From an uncultured Flavobacteriales bacterium (lineage in GTDB: Bacteria > Bacteroidota > Bacteroidia > Flavobacteriales_D > Sanyastnellaceae), in NCBI GenBank assembly GCA_937890245.1, contig CALACF010000339.1, positions 1 to 13,611 on the forward strand: a stretch of DNA of 13,611 nucleotides. Direction: 5' to 3'. Positions 6,143 to 11,753 of the stretch are shown one piece after another. The position numbers were made by a program, and so were the translations under genes. Every line of letters starts with the position of its first letter. Position 1 is the stretch's first letter. A model generated the notes under the pieces. That model ran no database searches. It was not told the origin of the DNA and worked only from the letters and a program-made list of their open reading frames with translations.

Positions 6143-6706
6143 ATGGGAAAAGTAGTGAGATACATCGGGTCCCCGGACGGGGGCATGGCGCGAGAAGAAA
6201 CAATCGCGAAAGCCAAGCGGACACGCCTCCCAAACCAGTTGGAGCGCATGGAGTCAATCCGCTCCGGTATCCGCATGACGGCCGACATGCTCCAAAGCGT
6301 CGGATTCAAGGTAAACGTGGTGGCCGAGCGCGGCGCACTGTGCGAGGCCAGCTTGACCTACGGGGACCTCTACCTGGATTTTAAGGTCGTCGACCCATCC
6401 AACATTGCCTTCGTTACCTCAAACGCGCTCTACCGGCCCGAGAAAGCGGGCACGAAGGAGTCAAACGCGACGATAATCAACGGGAGGGACGAGATCCGGT
6501 CTGACCTGGCCCTCAGGACAGTCATATCCGGTAAGGTTGCCTCCAGGAGGCAGGCAGTCCCGACGTTCGTTGAGCTATTCAGGAACGACCTGACGGTGGA
6601 CATGACGATATTGCGGGCCGTCCTGGGGCTGCTCAGGACGGCCGCAAAAGAAGATAAAAAGCTGCTGGAACCTCTCCAGCAGCTCAAAGACAGCCTCAAG
6701 GCTTAA
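6143..6706 (+). CDS. Hypothetical protein, 187 aa
   Basis: A 187-residue protein of unknown function beginning MGKVVRYIGSPDGGMAREET. The first third is basic and probably helical (AKAKRTRLPNQLERMESIRSGIRMTADML). A beta-rich part follows (FKVNVVAE, LTYGDLYLDFKVVDP, IAFVTSNALY), and the C-terminus is helical (TILRAVLGLLRTAAKEDKKLLEPLQQLKDSL). No catalytic motif is evident. The start at 6143 was chosen over in-frame extensions running back into the terminator and the 165-aa gene, because it lies 6 nt after the GTTCTA box. The last 11 nt overlap the convergent GroES-like gene, and its 3' end contains a hairpin that on the other strand forms a terminator for that gene. Confidence 0.65.
   Translation: MGKVVRYIGSPDGGMAREETIAKAKRTRLPNQLERMESIRSGIRMTADMLQSVGFKVNVVAERGALCEASLTYGDLYLDFKVVDPSNIAFVTSNALYRPEKAGTKESNATIINGRDEIRSDLALRTVISGKVASRRQAVPTFVELFRNDLTVDMTILRAVLGLLRTAAKEDKKLLEPLQQLKDSLKA
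6652..6684 (-). terminator. Rho-independent terminator for the GroES-like gene, inside the convergent gene
   Basis: Read on the minus strand, AGCTGCTGGA-GAGGT-TCCAGCAGCT is a perfect 10-bp stem with a 5-nt loop, followed by TTTTATCTTC. It begins 11 nt after the GroES-like stop at 6696. On the plus strand no T-run follows, so it acts in one direction. The same bases encode LLEPLQQL near the end of the convergent 187-aa protein. Confidence 0.75.
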
Positions 6707-7346
6707 CCAGCAAGCTTGGTTCTTCCTGCGCCTTCTCGGTCTGGGTTCCGCGATCCGGCGAGACAGCCCCGTAGATCCAGTCATCCGACACGAACAGATA
6801 CGTCGTCCCCTCAATTTTGAGCTGGTTGCATCGGTTGCGCTCGACGATGACCTCCTGGCCGGGCTTGATCTCCGCGTTACAGCCAGCGCCCACCTTCTCC
6901 ACGTGAAACGAAAACGTCTCAGGCATCTCGACGGCGGCAGACTTCTCAGGGATGAACAGGACATCCGAGTTCTGGTGCTGCTTGAACGACAGGATAACCC
7001 ACTTGCCCACCGGGACAAACGCGGAGTAGTCCATGCTGCCGCCAATGAGCTTGGCGATCAGGTCTCCCTGGGGCATGACGATCACGTGCTCGTTGCCGAA
7101 GTTGTAGCGAGCGTTGCCGTGTTGCATCGCGTTCATTTGGAACATCACCATGTCACCCACCTCGACGTGAGCGTCCCTGGTATCGTCACCCACCTTCATG
7201 TCGCCCACCTTGACGACTTCGGCGATGCGGAATTCGTGAGTGACCGTGTCGGGCAGGAGGATGGTTGCGCCGGTGGGTGGTTCCTTGACGTTGTTGAGGG
7301 CTATGCGCTCACCGAACAATTTTCTGACACACGTTGTTTCTTTCAT
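6696..7346 (-). CDS. Tandem-domain GroES-like co-chaperonin
   Basis: A 216-residue protein apparently made of two GroES/Cpn10-type domains. Domain 1 (about 8-101): LFGERIALNNVKEPPTGATILLP, then VAEVVKVG-like and VEVGDMVMFQ strands and ending GDLIAKLIG, following the Cpn10 order (DRV, mobile loop, G.V..VG, GD.V.F, ..ILA.I). Domain 2 (about 111-196): VGKWVILSFKQHQNSDVLFIP, FHVEKVGAG, IKPGQEVIVE, TTYLFVSDDWIYGAV. Each has a candidate mobile-loop hydrophobic triplet (ILL near 29-31, LFI near 130-132), the element that docks on GroEL. Phage co-chaperonins such as T4 gp31 (111 aa) help fold capsid protein and have one domain; tandem domains recall chloroplast Cpn20. The C-terminal 20 residues are a polar tail. 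A GTTCTA box lies 8 nt before its ATG, in the 15-nt gap after the primase, and a terminator follows. Domain 1 is clear; domain 2 is likely. Confidence 0.75.
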   Translation of the reverse strand: MKETTCVRKLFGERIALNNVKEPPTGATILLPDTVTHEFRIAEVVKVGDMKVGDDTRDAHVEVGDMVMFQMNAMQHGNARYNFGNEHVIVMPQGDLIAKLIGGSMDYSAFVPVGKWVILSFKQHQNSDVLFIPEKSAAVEMPETFSFHVEKVGAGCNAEIKPGQEVIVERNRCNQLKIEGTTYLFVSDDWIYGAVSPDRGTQTEKAQEEPSLLVKP

Positions 7347-7354
7347 ATGGCTGA

Positions 7355-7360
7355 TAGAAC
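7355..7360 (-). promoter_or_regulatory. GTTCTA box before the GroES-like gene
   Basis: Minus strand GTTCTATCAGCCATATG, box 8 nt from the ATG at 7346, within the 15-nt gap after the primase stop. No Shine-Dalgarno is present. It might give the co-chaperonin its own start independent of the primase transcript. Confidence 0.45.
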
Positions 7361-7361
7361 C

Positions 7362-8420
7362 TTACTTAGCGAAGTCGAACTCCTTCAAGTCGAATCTTCT
7401 TTTGTATACGTTATCGGCTGCTATCTCGATTGACCGTGAGTGGTCAAATTTGGTGCGGGCCAGAATCGCGGCCATCGCGCCCCTGGCATCGTCATTTGGG
7501 TCCAGCTTAGCGCTGGCGTCGTCGTCCTGAGCCATCTCGGCCACGGTTACCTTCACGAGGTCGTTTGCCTTGCGCGCCACCTTCCATGACCACGCTGAGG
7601 CGTCCAGGTCGAACATCAGGCAAATTTCTTTGGCACGGGGGCACTTTAACAGCTTGAAAAGTTGCTCCTTCCCGACCGAATGTTTGAACACGCACACAGG
7701 CGTGAAGCCGGTGACGCCCTCCTCCTCGAAGTGGCGTCGCATAGACAGGACGTTCAAAATGGATTCCATGACGACTACGACGGTATCCTCTGTGCAGGCT
7801 TCCAGCTCGTCGATTCCATAAACCCAGTATCGCGCACCAAGAGGAGCTTCCTTCCTGCTCGGAAAAAGCTTCGTCTTGCGCCCCGGAACGTCCACGTAGG
7901 TCCGGCCCTGGAAGTAGACCACCTTGCCCCTTTCCTCCACAGGAAACAGCGTAAACGGCTCCCATTGGCCCTCACGCGTGTATCCGGCCCCGGCGCGAAG
8001 CAAGTCCTCCCAGTCCAAATTCTTCCTGATGGCCATCCTCTCGATCAGCTCTGAATACACGGAATCTGGCTCATCCTCGCAGCGCGTGAACCCGTAGGGC
8101 ATCCGCAGGTCCGACGCGGTGGGCACGTACATCCTTACCGGGTCGATGTCCAGAGCGAGGGCGAGGTCCTCTGCGGTGGCCAGGGTGCTTCCCATGTCGG
8201 TCACCCCGTAGCCAGCCCTGTTGGCCCACTTTACGAAATCTCCGCCGACGTTACAGCGCCAGCACCCTGTTTGGCCTGACTTCAGGTTGACGGACCTGTT
8301 TCCCGACTGGTCGCCACACTCGGGCATCGGACACAGGAACACCATCTCCTCTGAGTTGGACCGCTCGGGGACCACTGAAAACAGTGATTCGACCGTTCTT
8401 TTCAAAATGGCGCCGTTCAT
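7362..8420 (-). CDS. DNA primase, DnaG/T4 gp61-type (zinc ribbon plus Toprim)
   Basis: A 352-residue protein, close to T4 gp61 (342 aa). The N-terminus has a four-cysteine zinc-binding domain (C30 and C35 in FLCPMPECGD, C53 and C56 in TGCWRCNVGG) used to recognise template. The middle (about 150-205) is the primase core, with the basic segment GRKTKLFPSRK and WVYGIDELEA. A Toprim fold follows: VVVVMES (acidic E219), LMFDLDASAW (D271 and D273), and KLDPND (308-311), as in bacterial and phage primases. No Walker A helicase domain is present, so it is a stand-alone primase; its helicase partner must be elsewhere. Its role is RNA primer synthesis on the lagging strand. A GTTCTA box lies 8 nt before the ATG at 8420. 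It shares a 14-nt divergent region with the small gene at 8435. Confidence 0.88.
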   Translation of the reverse strand: MNGAILKRTVESLFSVVPERSNSEEMVFLCPMPECGDQSGNRSVNLKSGQTGCWRCNVGGDFVKWANRAGYGVTDMGSTLATAEDLALALDIDPVRMYVPTASDLRMPYGFTRCEDEPDSVYSELIERMAIRKNLDWEDLLRAGAGYTREGQWEPFTLFPVEERGKVVYFQGRTYVDVPGRKTKLFPSRKEAPLGARYWVYGIDELEACTEDTVVVVMESILNVLSMRRHFEEEGVTGFTPVCVFKHSVGKEQLFKLLKCPRAKEICLMFDLDASAWSWKVARKANDLVKVTVAEMAQDDDASAKLDPNDDARGAMAAILARTKFDHSRSIEIAADNVYKRRFDLKEFDFAK

Positions 8421-8428
8421 ATGGTATG

Positions 8429-8434
8429 TAGAAC
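8429..8434 (-). promoter_or_regulatory. GTTCTA box before the primase gene
   Basis: Minus strand GTTCTACATACCATATG, box 8 nt from the primase ATG. It lies directly next to the plus-strand ATG at 8435, so the divergent 14-nt gap is almost fully used by this element. Confidence 0.5.
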
Positions 8435-8632
8435 ATGAGTGTTACACGAATGATCGAAGTTGCTGAAAGAGTCACCCACCGGTCGGCCGACACGGAGATC
8501 GCAAGGCAGGTCACCCCTGGCCCGTCAGTCACCGACTCGATTTCACGCATGAAGCGGCTGGCGGAGAGTACGGCCGAGAGGGCCAAGGAGGAGGTCAAGC
8601 AGCTGAATGCTGGGATGGCTTTTCCCAACTGA
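8435..8632 (+). CDS. Small hypothetical helical protein, 65 aa
   Basis: A 65-residue polar protein beginning MSVTRMIEVAERVTHRSADT; the second half (DSISRMKRLAESTAERAKEEVKQL) looks like an amphipathic helix or coiled coil. It is not a recognised family. It fills the space between two minus-strand genes exactly: 14 nt from the divergent primase start and 6 nt from the convergent end of the 301-aa gene. No Shine-Dalgarno and no upstream GTTCTA box in its own orientation are seen; the box next to its ATG points to the primase. Gene reality is supported by fit and GC-rich third positions. Confidence 0.55.
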   Translation: MSVTRMIEVAERVTHRSADTEIARQVTPGPSVTDSISRMKRLAESTAERAKEEVKQLNAGMAFPN

Positions 8633-8638
8633 GCGAGA

Positions 8639-9544
8639 TCATCTGCTCCACGTCTCCGTGCCGTATTCAAATCCGTTGTCCCACAAGGGGGATTCAGCGG
8701 AGCGCAGGTTAGACGACTCGTCCTTCAGGTTCCCGATCTGGAACGTAGCTTCAATCGTCACTATCCCTGCCGACCCCTCATAGCTCAGCTCGCTGAGCTT
8801 GAATCCGCTCAACCAGGCCCGCTCAAGGACGAACGCATTCGCGACGACGAGGTTACTCTCTGGAAGTGCCTGTGAGATTGGCTTGGCAGACTCAGCTCTG
8901 CTGGTCGTGCTGAAACGAGACGCGTTGCCGTACAAAAGCTGCTTCATACTTTCCGGCGTTGACCCTGGGAACAGCTCGTCGTCACGCACGTCTGGCCTGA
9001 AAACCTTCTTCACGGCGACTTGGGTGCCGAGAGCACGGGTCGCAGCTTCAGCCGGGTTAATCAGCGCGTCCACGGACCCCCGGAGTAGCTTCACATTGAT
9101 ATTGTGGACGTAATTCGCACGGTATGTGGAATCCAGAGTGATGGCGTACTCCCCGCCCCTTGCGCCGCGCCCGGCGCGCACAACTGCTCTCCACGCGTCA
9201 AGGAATCGATAAACACGCGACCCTCTGGCCTCGGTCCTCGAATCGAAGCGAAACACGATCCTGGTAGGACCCAGGGGCTCGTCCGCGCCGGGAACTGCGT
9301 ACGGAATGGACCCTCGCACCACGTTTTCCGACTTCACATCCAGCGATGGAAGCGACACTGACTGGGCGTATTGGCTGTCTACAACGGATTCCAGCGGGGC
9401 AGGTGTTGCCCCTGACTGCGAGTAAACGACGTTGTTTATGGCTTTTGAGGCTTCGGACATGTCCACGACCCACAGATCGCTGCGTTGCGGTTCGATGCCG
9501 CCTTGCTTCGCCCAATTATTTCTCTGGTTCTTTACTTCACGCAC
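8639..9544 (-). CDS. Putative tail-tube or tube-initiator/baseplate protein
   Basis: A 301-residue protein with no enzyme motif. Several stretches recall the gp19/gp54 tail-tube superfamily: the N-terminal NNWAKQGGIEPQRSDLWVVD, the central TRIVFRFDSRTEARGSRVYR followed by FLDAWRAVVRAGRG, and the C-terminal LSGFKLSELSYEGSAGIVTI with EATFQIGN. Those proteins form the inner tube or its junction with the baseplate. T4 gp19 has 163 residues and gp54 has 320, so the length suits gp54 better. The GTG start at 9544 lies 4 nt after a GTAGTTA box, like the gene at 4132; no alternative start is better placed. It is divergent from the gp5-like hub gene, which supports a baseplate role. The family assignment is tentative; another baseplate protein is possible. 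Confidence 0.5.
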   Translation of the reverse strand: MREVKNQRNNWAKQGGIEPQRSDLWVVDMSEASKAINNVVYSQSGATPAPLESVVDSQYAQSVSLPSLDVKSENVVRGSIPYAVPGADEPLGPTRIVFRFDSRTEARGSRVYRFLDAWRAVVRAGRGARGGEYAITLDSTYRANYVHNINVKLLRGSVDALINPAEAATRALGTQVAVKKVFRPDVRDDELFPGSTPESMKQLLYGNASRFSTTSRAESAKPISQALPESNLVVANAFVLERAWLSGFKLSELSYEGSAGIVTIEATFQIGNLKDESSNLRSAESPLWDNGFEYGTETWSR

Positions 9545-9548
9545 AACT

Positions 9549-9563
9549 TAACTACCGTAGTTA
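9549..9563. promoter_or_regulatory. 15-bp palindrome carrying back-to-back GTAGTTA boxes
   Basis: TAACTACCGTAGTTA is a perfect palindrome around position 9556. Read on the plus strand it gives GTAGTTA (9557-9563), 6 nt before the ATG at 9570. Read on the minus strand it gives GTAGTTA (9555-9549), 4 nt before the GTG at 9544. It occupies most of the 25-nt gap between two divergent tail genes. The symmetry is direct; a shared bidirectional promoter is inferred. Confidence 0.5.
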
Positions 9564-9569
9564 CTCTGA

Positions 9570-10445
9570 ATGAACCACGTCGGCATCTACATAGGGTACG
9601 TTGAAAAAGTCAACGATCCCGAGAAACTTGGCAGGGTCAAGGCCCGTGTTCCACTGGTCTATGGCACAAAGGGCGGCACTATCGGGGCCGTTCCCATGGA
9701 CGATATCCCCTGGGCCATACCTCATGGGATGCCTGCGGGTGGCAGCCCGTTGTCCGGGGGCATGTCGTGGCTCCCTGAGGTGGGCGACCAGGTGGTAGTG
9801 CAGTTCCTGGACGGTGAGCCTGAGAAGCCCGTGTGGTCATGGTGCATGCAGACAAAACCCCAGGCGGAGAAATTTGAGCTGCACGCCTATGCGGACGACG
9901 CTGGGAAGACAGGGAAGCCGGAGCGGGCAGCCCTGACGCGTTACGGTCACACAGTGGAGTGGAACGCCGGGTCACTCATTATGACCACGTCCTCTGGTTA
10001 CCGTATGGTGCTCCTCAGCGGCATACCCGGAGCCAACGTCGGCAGCATCACCATCGCTACGCCAATGGGGCAGCATCAGGAATTCGATGACGCCACACTC
10101 GGCGCGTCGATGCTTGTCACTGCGAATATGTTTATGAACATCGGCTCCAAATTGACGACGATGGCTCGGGCCGTCCGGTTTGAGACTATGCTGGGCGATT
10201 TTGATGTAGATGCGTACGGCAGGGTAGCCCTAAAAGCGTCCCTCAACATCGACCTGGCGGCACCTATCATCACCGTCGCCGGGAAACTGATCCTCACGGG
10301 AGGGGCTGTCAACGGCGCCGTCACGTCAGACGACTTTGACCTGAATTCGCTGACAAACGTAAGACTCACTGCTATTAACGACCTGACCCTGTCCGCTGGT
10401 GGGCGCACCATGACCATGACTGGCGGCACAATCAACTTCGCGTAA
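9570..10445 (+). CDS. Baseplate hub OB-fold protein, gp5/gpV-like
   Basis: A 291-residue protein. Residues about 5-95 match the phage baseplate assembly OB-fold (gp5/VgrG/gpV): YIGYVEKVNDPEKLGRVKAR, IPWAIPHG, LPEVGDQVVVQFLDGEPEKP and VWSW. The rest (about 120-291) is rich in short strands with alternating small and polar residues (NIDLAAPIITVAGKLILTGG, TNVRLTAINDLTLSAGG), fitting an intertwined beta-spike stem. Unlike T4 gp5 (575 aa) it has no lysozyme domain. It would form the trimeric central spike under the tail tube. Its TAA overlaps the ATG of the PAAR gene by 1 nt (TAATG), so spike stem and tip are translationally coupled. A GTAGTTA box lies 6 nt before the ATG. Confidence 0.85.
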   Translation: MNHVGIYIGYVEKVNDPEKLGRVKARVPLVYGTKGGTIGAVPMDDIPWAIPHGMPAGGSPLSGGMSWLPEVGDQVVVQFLDGEPEKPVWSWCMQTKPQAEKFELHAYADDAGKTGKPERAALTRYGHTVEWNAGSLIMTTSSGYRMVLLSGIPGANVGSITIATPMGQHQEFDDATLGASMLVTANMFMNIGSKLTTMARAVRFETMLGDFDVDAYGRVALKASLNIDLAAPIITVAGKLILTGGAVNGAVTSDDFDLNSLTNVRLTAINDLTLSAGGRTMTMTGGTINFA

Positions 10446-10780
10446 TGGCCCTCGTAGCAACAGCCGGAGCAGCGAACATCGGTGGCGGCGTTTTCTCCGG
10501 GTCCACACTCCCGGCAGCGCCGACCATACTCGGTGGAAAGTGCGTGCGCATCGGTGATGCGACACTTTGCCCAGGGGCTGCGGGTGCAGGGCCGGGCGGG
10601 TACGGCAAACACCTGGTGGACCAGTCGCTGAATAGGCTGCCCATGTTGTCGACTGTCCTTGGCGGGAGTGTCCTTGTTCGCATTGATGGTGTGGGCGTTG
10701 CCACGGTGGGGTCCGCGACCTCCTGCGGCCACGAGATCACGACATCCGGCACAAATGATTTCCTCAATGTTACCGCATAA
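10445..10780 (+). CDS. PAAR-domain spike tip protein
   Basis: A 111-residue glycine-rich protein of the PAAR type, which caps the central spike as a sharp, metal-stabilised cone. Visible features are GGGVFSGSTLPAAPTILGG, KCVRIGDATLCPG, and the repeat-like GGSVLVRIDGVGVATVGSAT followed by SCGHE. C42, H56, C94 and H96 are candidate metal ligands. It follows the OB-fold hub gene with a TAATG overlap, the expected partner order for phage tails and type VI secretion. No Shine-Dalgarno is present, so translation probably depends on re-initiation. No toxin extension is seen, so it is a plain structural tip. Confidence 0.85.
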   Translation: MALVATAGAANIGGGVFSGSTLPAAPTILGGKCVRIGDATLCPGAAGAGPGGYGKHLVDQSLNRLPMLSTVLGGSVLVRIDGVGVATVGSATSCGHEITTSGTNDFLNVTA

Positions 10781-10798
10781 CGTATACAAAAATAAGCT

Positions 10799-10804
10799 GT
10801 TCTA
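10799..10804 (+). promoter_or_regulatory. GTTCTA box before the gp26-like gene
   Basis: GTTCTACCTGGTATG: box 6 nt before the ATG at 10811, in a 30-nt gap after the PAAR gene. There is no Shine-Dalgarno. Of the genes with this box at 6-9 nt, this is the only clear structural one, so the box is not limited to replication genes. Confidence 0.5.
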
Positions 10805-10810
10805 CCTGGT

Positions 10811-11671
10811 ATGTCAATTCAAACTAATCTGAAGGACCTGACGCCTCGCCGCGATAAATTCAAGAAGGTCATCACTCTTCTCTCTGGTGGATTCTCTTCC
10901 AGGAGTTCTTTCCCGGAGGGTGAGATCACCGTCTACCCTTGGGATTCTTCCGTGGACGCGTGGTTCCAGGATCGTGCCCAAAAGGGAAAGCAAGACACCC
11001 TTTTCTACGACCTGCTGGAAAGGCTGTGCTCGTTGAACGGTTGCAGGGTCACAGACTTCGTCGCCGGTGACGTGACGACCGTCCTGCTGGTGGCCCGGTC
11101 ACTTCGAAACGACGGGGTGCTCTTCTACACTTCGAAATGCCCATCGTGCGGGCTTACGGATGATGAGAGCATCACTGTGCCGAACGATTTGCAGCGGGTG
11201 GGAGAGAAGGATCAGGACTACCCAGGGTTCGACAAGTTCACACTTCCAGAGTGTGAAGACGAGATCACCACATCCCCTCTTCTCGTAGGGCAGGAGATGG
11301 ATATTGCAGACCGGTCAGACGAAGACAAGCGCAACATTCCGTCAGCGATTGCAGCGGTGTTGTACTCCATCCAGACTGTCGGGGGATCGGAACCGGAAGA
11401 CGTTGTCGAGCTTTTCAATTGGTATCAGGCCATATCGCCGTCTGACGTAGCCTTACTGGAGGACAGGATAAACACCCTCAACCCCCACCTGAACCAGGAG
11501 ATCCCGCACAAGTGTACCAAGTGCGACACGGGATTCAGCCATACCTTGTCTTTGGATAGAGAGTTTTTTCGTCGACGCCACCGAGCAAGCACAGGCTCAA
11601 CGGTGGCGTCGAATGTGGGACCTCACGATGGAGGGAAAGGGAATGACAGTAGAGCTGACAAACCTGCCTGA
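10811..11671 (+). CDS. gp26-like baseplate hub/assembly protein with zinc knuckles
   Basis: A 286-residue frame. Residues 1-253 look like the T4 gp26-type baseplate protein family: an N-terminal FPEGEITVYPWDSSVDAW region, a helical DLLERLCSL, then FVAGDVTTVLLVARSLRNDG leading into YTSKCPSCG (C110, C113), an acidic middle, and a C-terminal CTKC (C235, C238) in a strand pair ending LSLDREFF. The four cysteines probably form one zinc site. T4 gp26 has 208 aa. After residue 253 the frame continues RRRHRASTGSTVASN to a stop at 11671, a stretch of unlikely composition; the +1 frame over the same bases reads much more like protein. The frame change would occur at TTT TTT CGT C (11564-11573). The gene follows the spike genes and has its own GTTCTA box. 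Family call moderate, C-terminus uncertain. Confidence 0.7.
   Translation: MSIQTNLKDLTPRRDKFKKVITLLSGGFSSRSSFPEGEITVYPWDSSVDAWFQDRAQKGKQDTLFYDLLERLCSLNGCRVTDFVAGDVTTVLLVARSLRNDGVLFYTSKCPSCGLTDDESITVPNDLQRVGEKDQDYPGFDKFTLPECEDEITTSPLLVGQEMDIADRSDEDKRNIPSAIAAVLYSIQTVGGSEPEDVVELFNWYQAISPSDVALLEDRINTLNPHLNQEIPHKCTKCDTGFSHTLSLDREFFRRRHRASTGSTVASNVGPHDGGKGNDSRADKPA
11564..11573 (+). other. Candidate +1 ribosomal frameshift site (TTT TTT CGT C)
   Basis: In the gp26-like frame the codons read GAG TTT TTT CGT CGA. A tRNA-Phe on the second TTT can slip forward to TTC, after which GTC GAC GCC opens the +1 frame. UUU CGU C is also the core of the influenza A PA-X +1 shift site, where CGU is slowly decoded. 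A one-base insertion in the six-T run would look identical. Confidence 0.45.
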
Positions 11672-11753
11672 TCACGCACTCGTGTACTTCACCGAGTGGA
11701 CTGACGAGTGGCACGCGGCGCGGAAAGAGAAATACCCGGATATGTATGACTGA
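11571..11753 (+). CDS. Out-of-frame C-terminal extension of the gp26-like protein (60 aa), or separate small gene
   Basis: In the +1 frame after the six-T run, 60 residues follow without a stop to TGA at 11753: VDATEQAQAQRWRRMWDLTM, EGKGMTVELTNLPDHALVYF, TEWTDEWHAARKEKYPDMYD. The composition (helix, then acidic and Trp-rich part) is protein-like, in contrast to the same bases in the gp26-like frame. Joined to residues 1-253 it would give a 313-aa product. Alternatively, an ATG at 11643 with GGAGGG at 11630-11635, one of the very few good Shine-Dalgarno sites in the window, could start an independent 36-aa peptide; both may be made. Its end overlaps the start of the FEN gene by 8 nt. No family is recognised. 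Real coding is likely; the way it is expressed is open. Confidence 0.55.
   Translation, partial: VDATEQAQAQRWRRMWDLTMEGKGMTVELTNLPDHALVYFTEWTDEWHAARKEKYPDMYD

Noticed and set aside
5592..6257. 221-codon minus-strand frame and a 218-codon plus-strand frame (5728-6384) over the 165-aa gene
   Set aside because: Both cross the strong terminator at 6101-6130, are Arg/Ser-rich, and conflict with the better placed genes at 5580 and 6143.
6903..7433. 176-codon plus-strand frame opposite the GroES-like gene
   Set aside because: His/Val/Asp-rich shadow of the real minus-strand gene; no start signal.
8779..8800. Hairpin AGCTCAG-CTCG-CTGAGCT
   Set aside because: Internal to the 301-aa gene, no T-tract and no start nearby; no regulatory argument.
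10076..10789. 237-codon open frame on the minus strand opposite the hub and PAAR genes
   Set aside because: It lies under the well-supported OB-fold and PAAR genes, and its product has shadow-like composition (Arg/Pro/Ser-rich, no domain).
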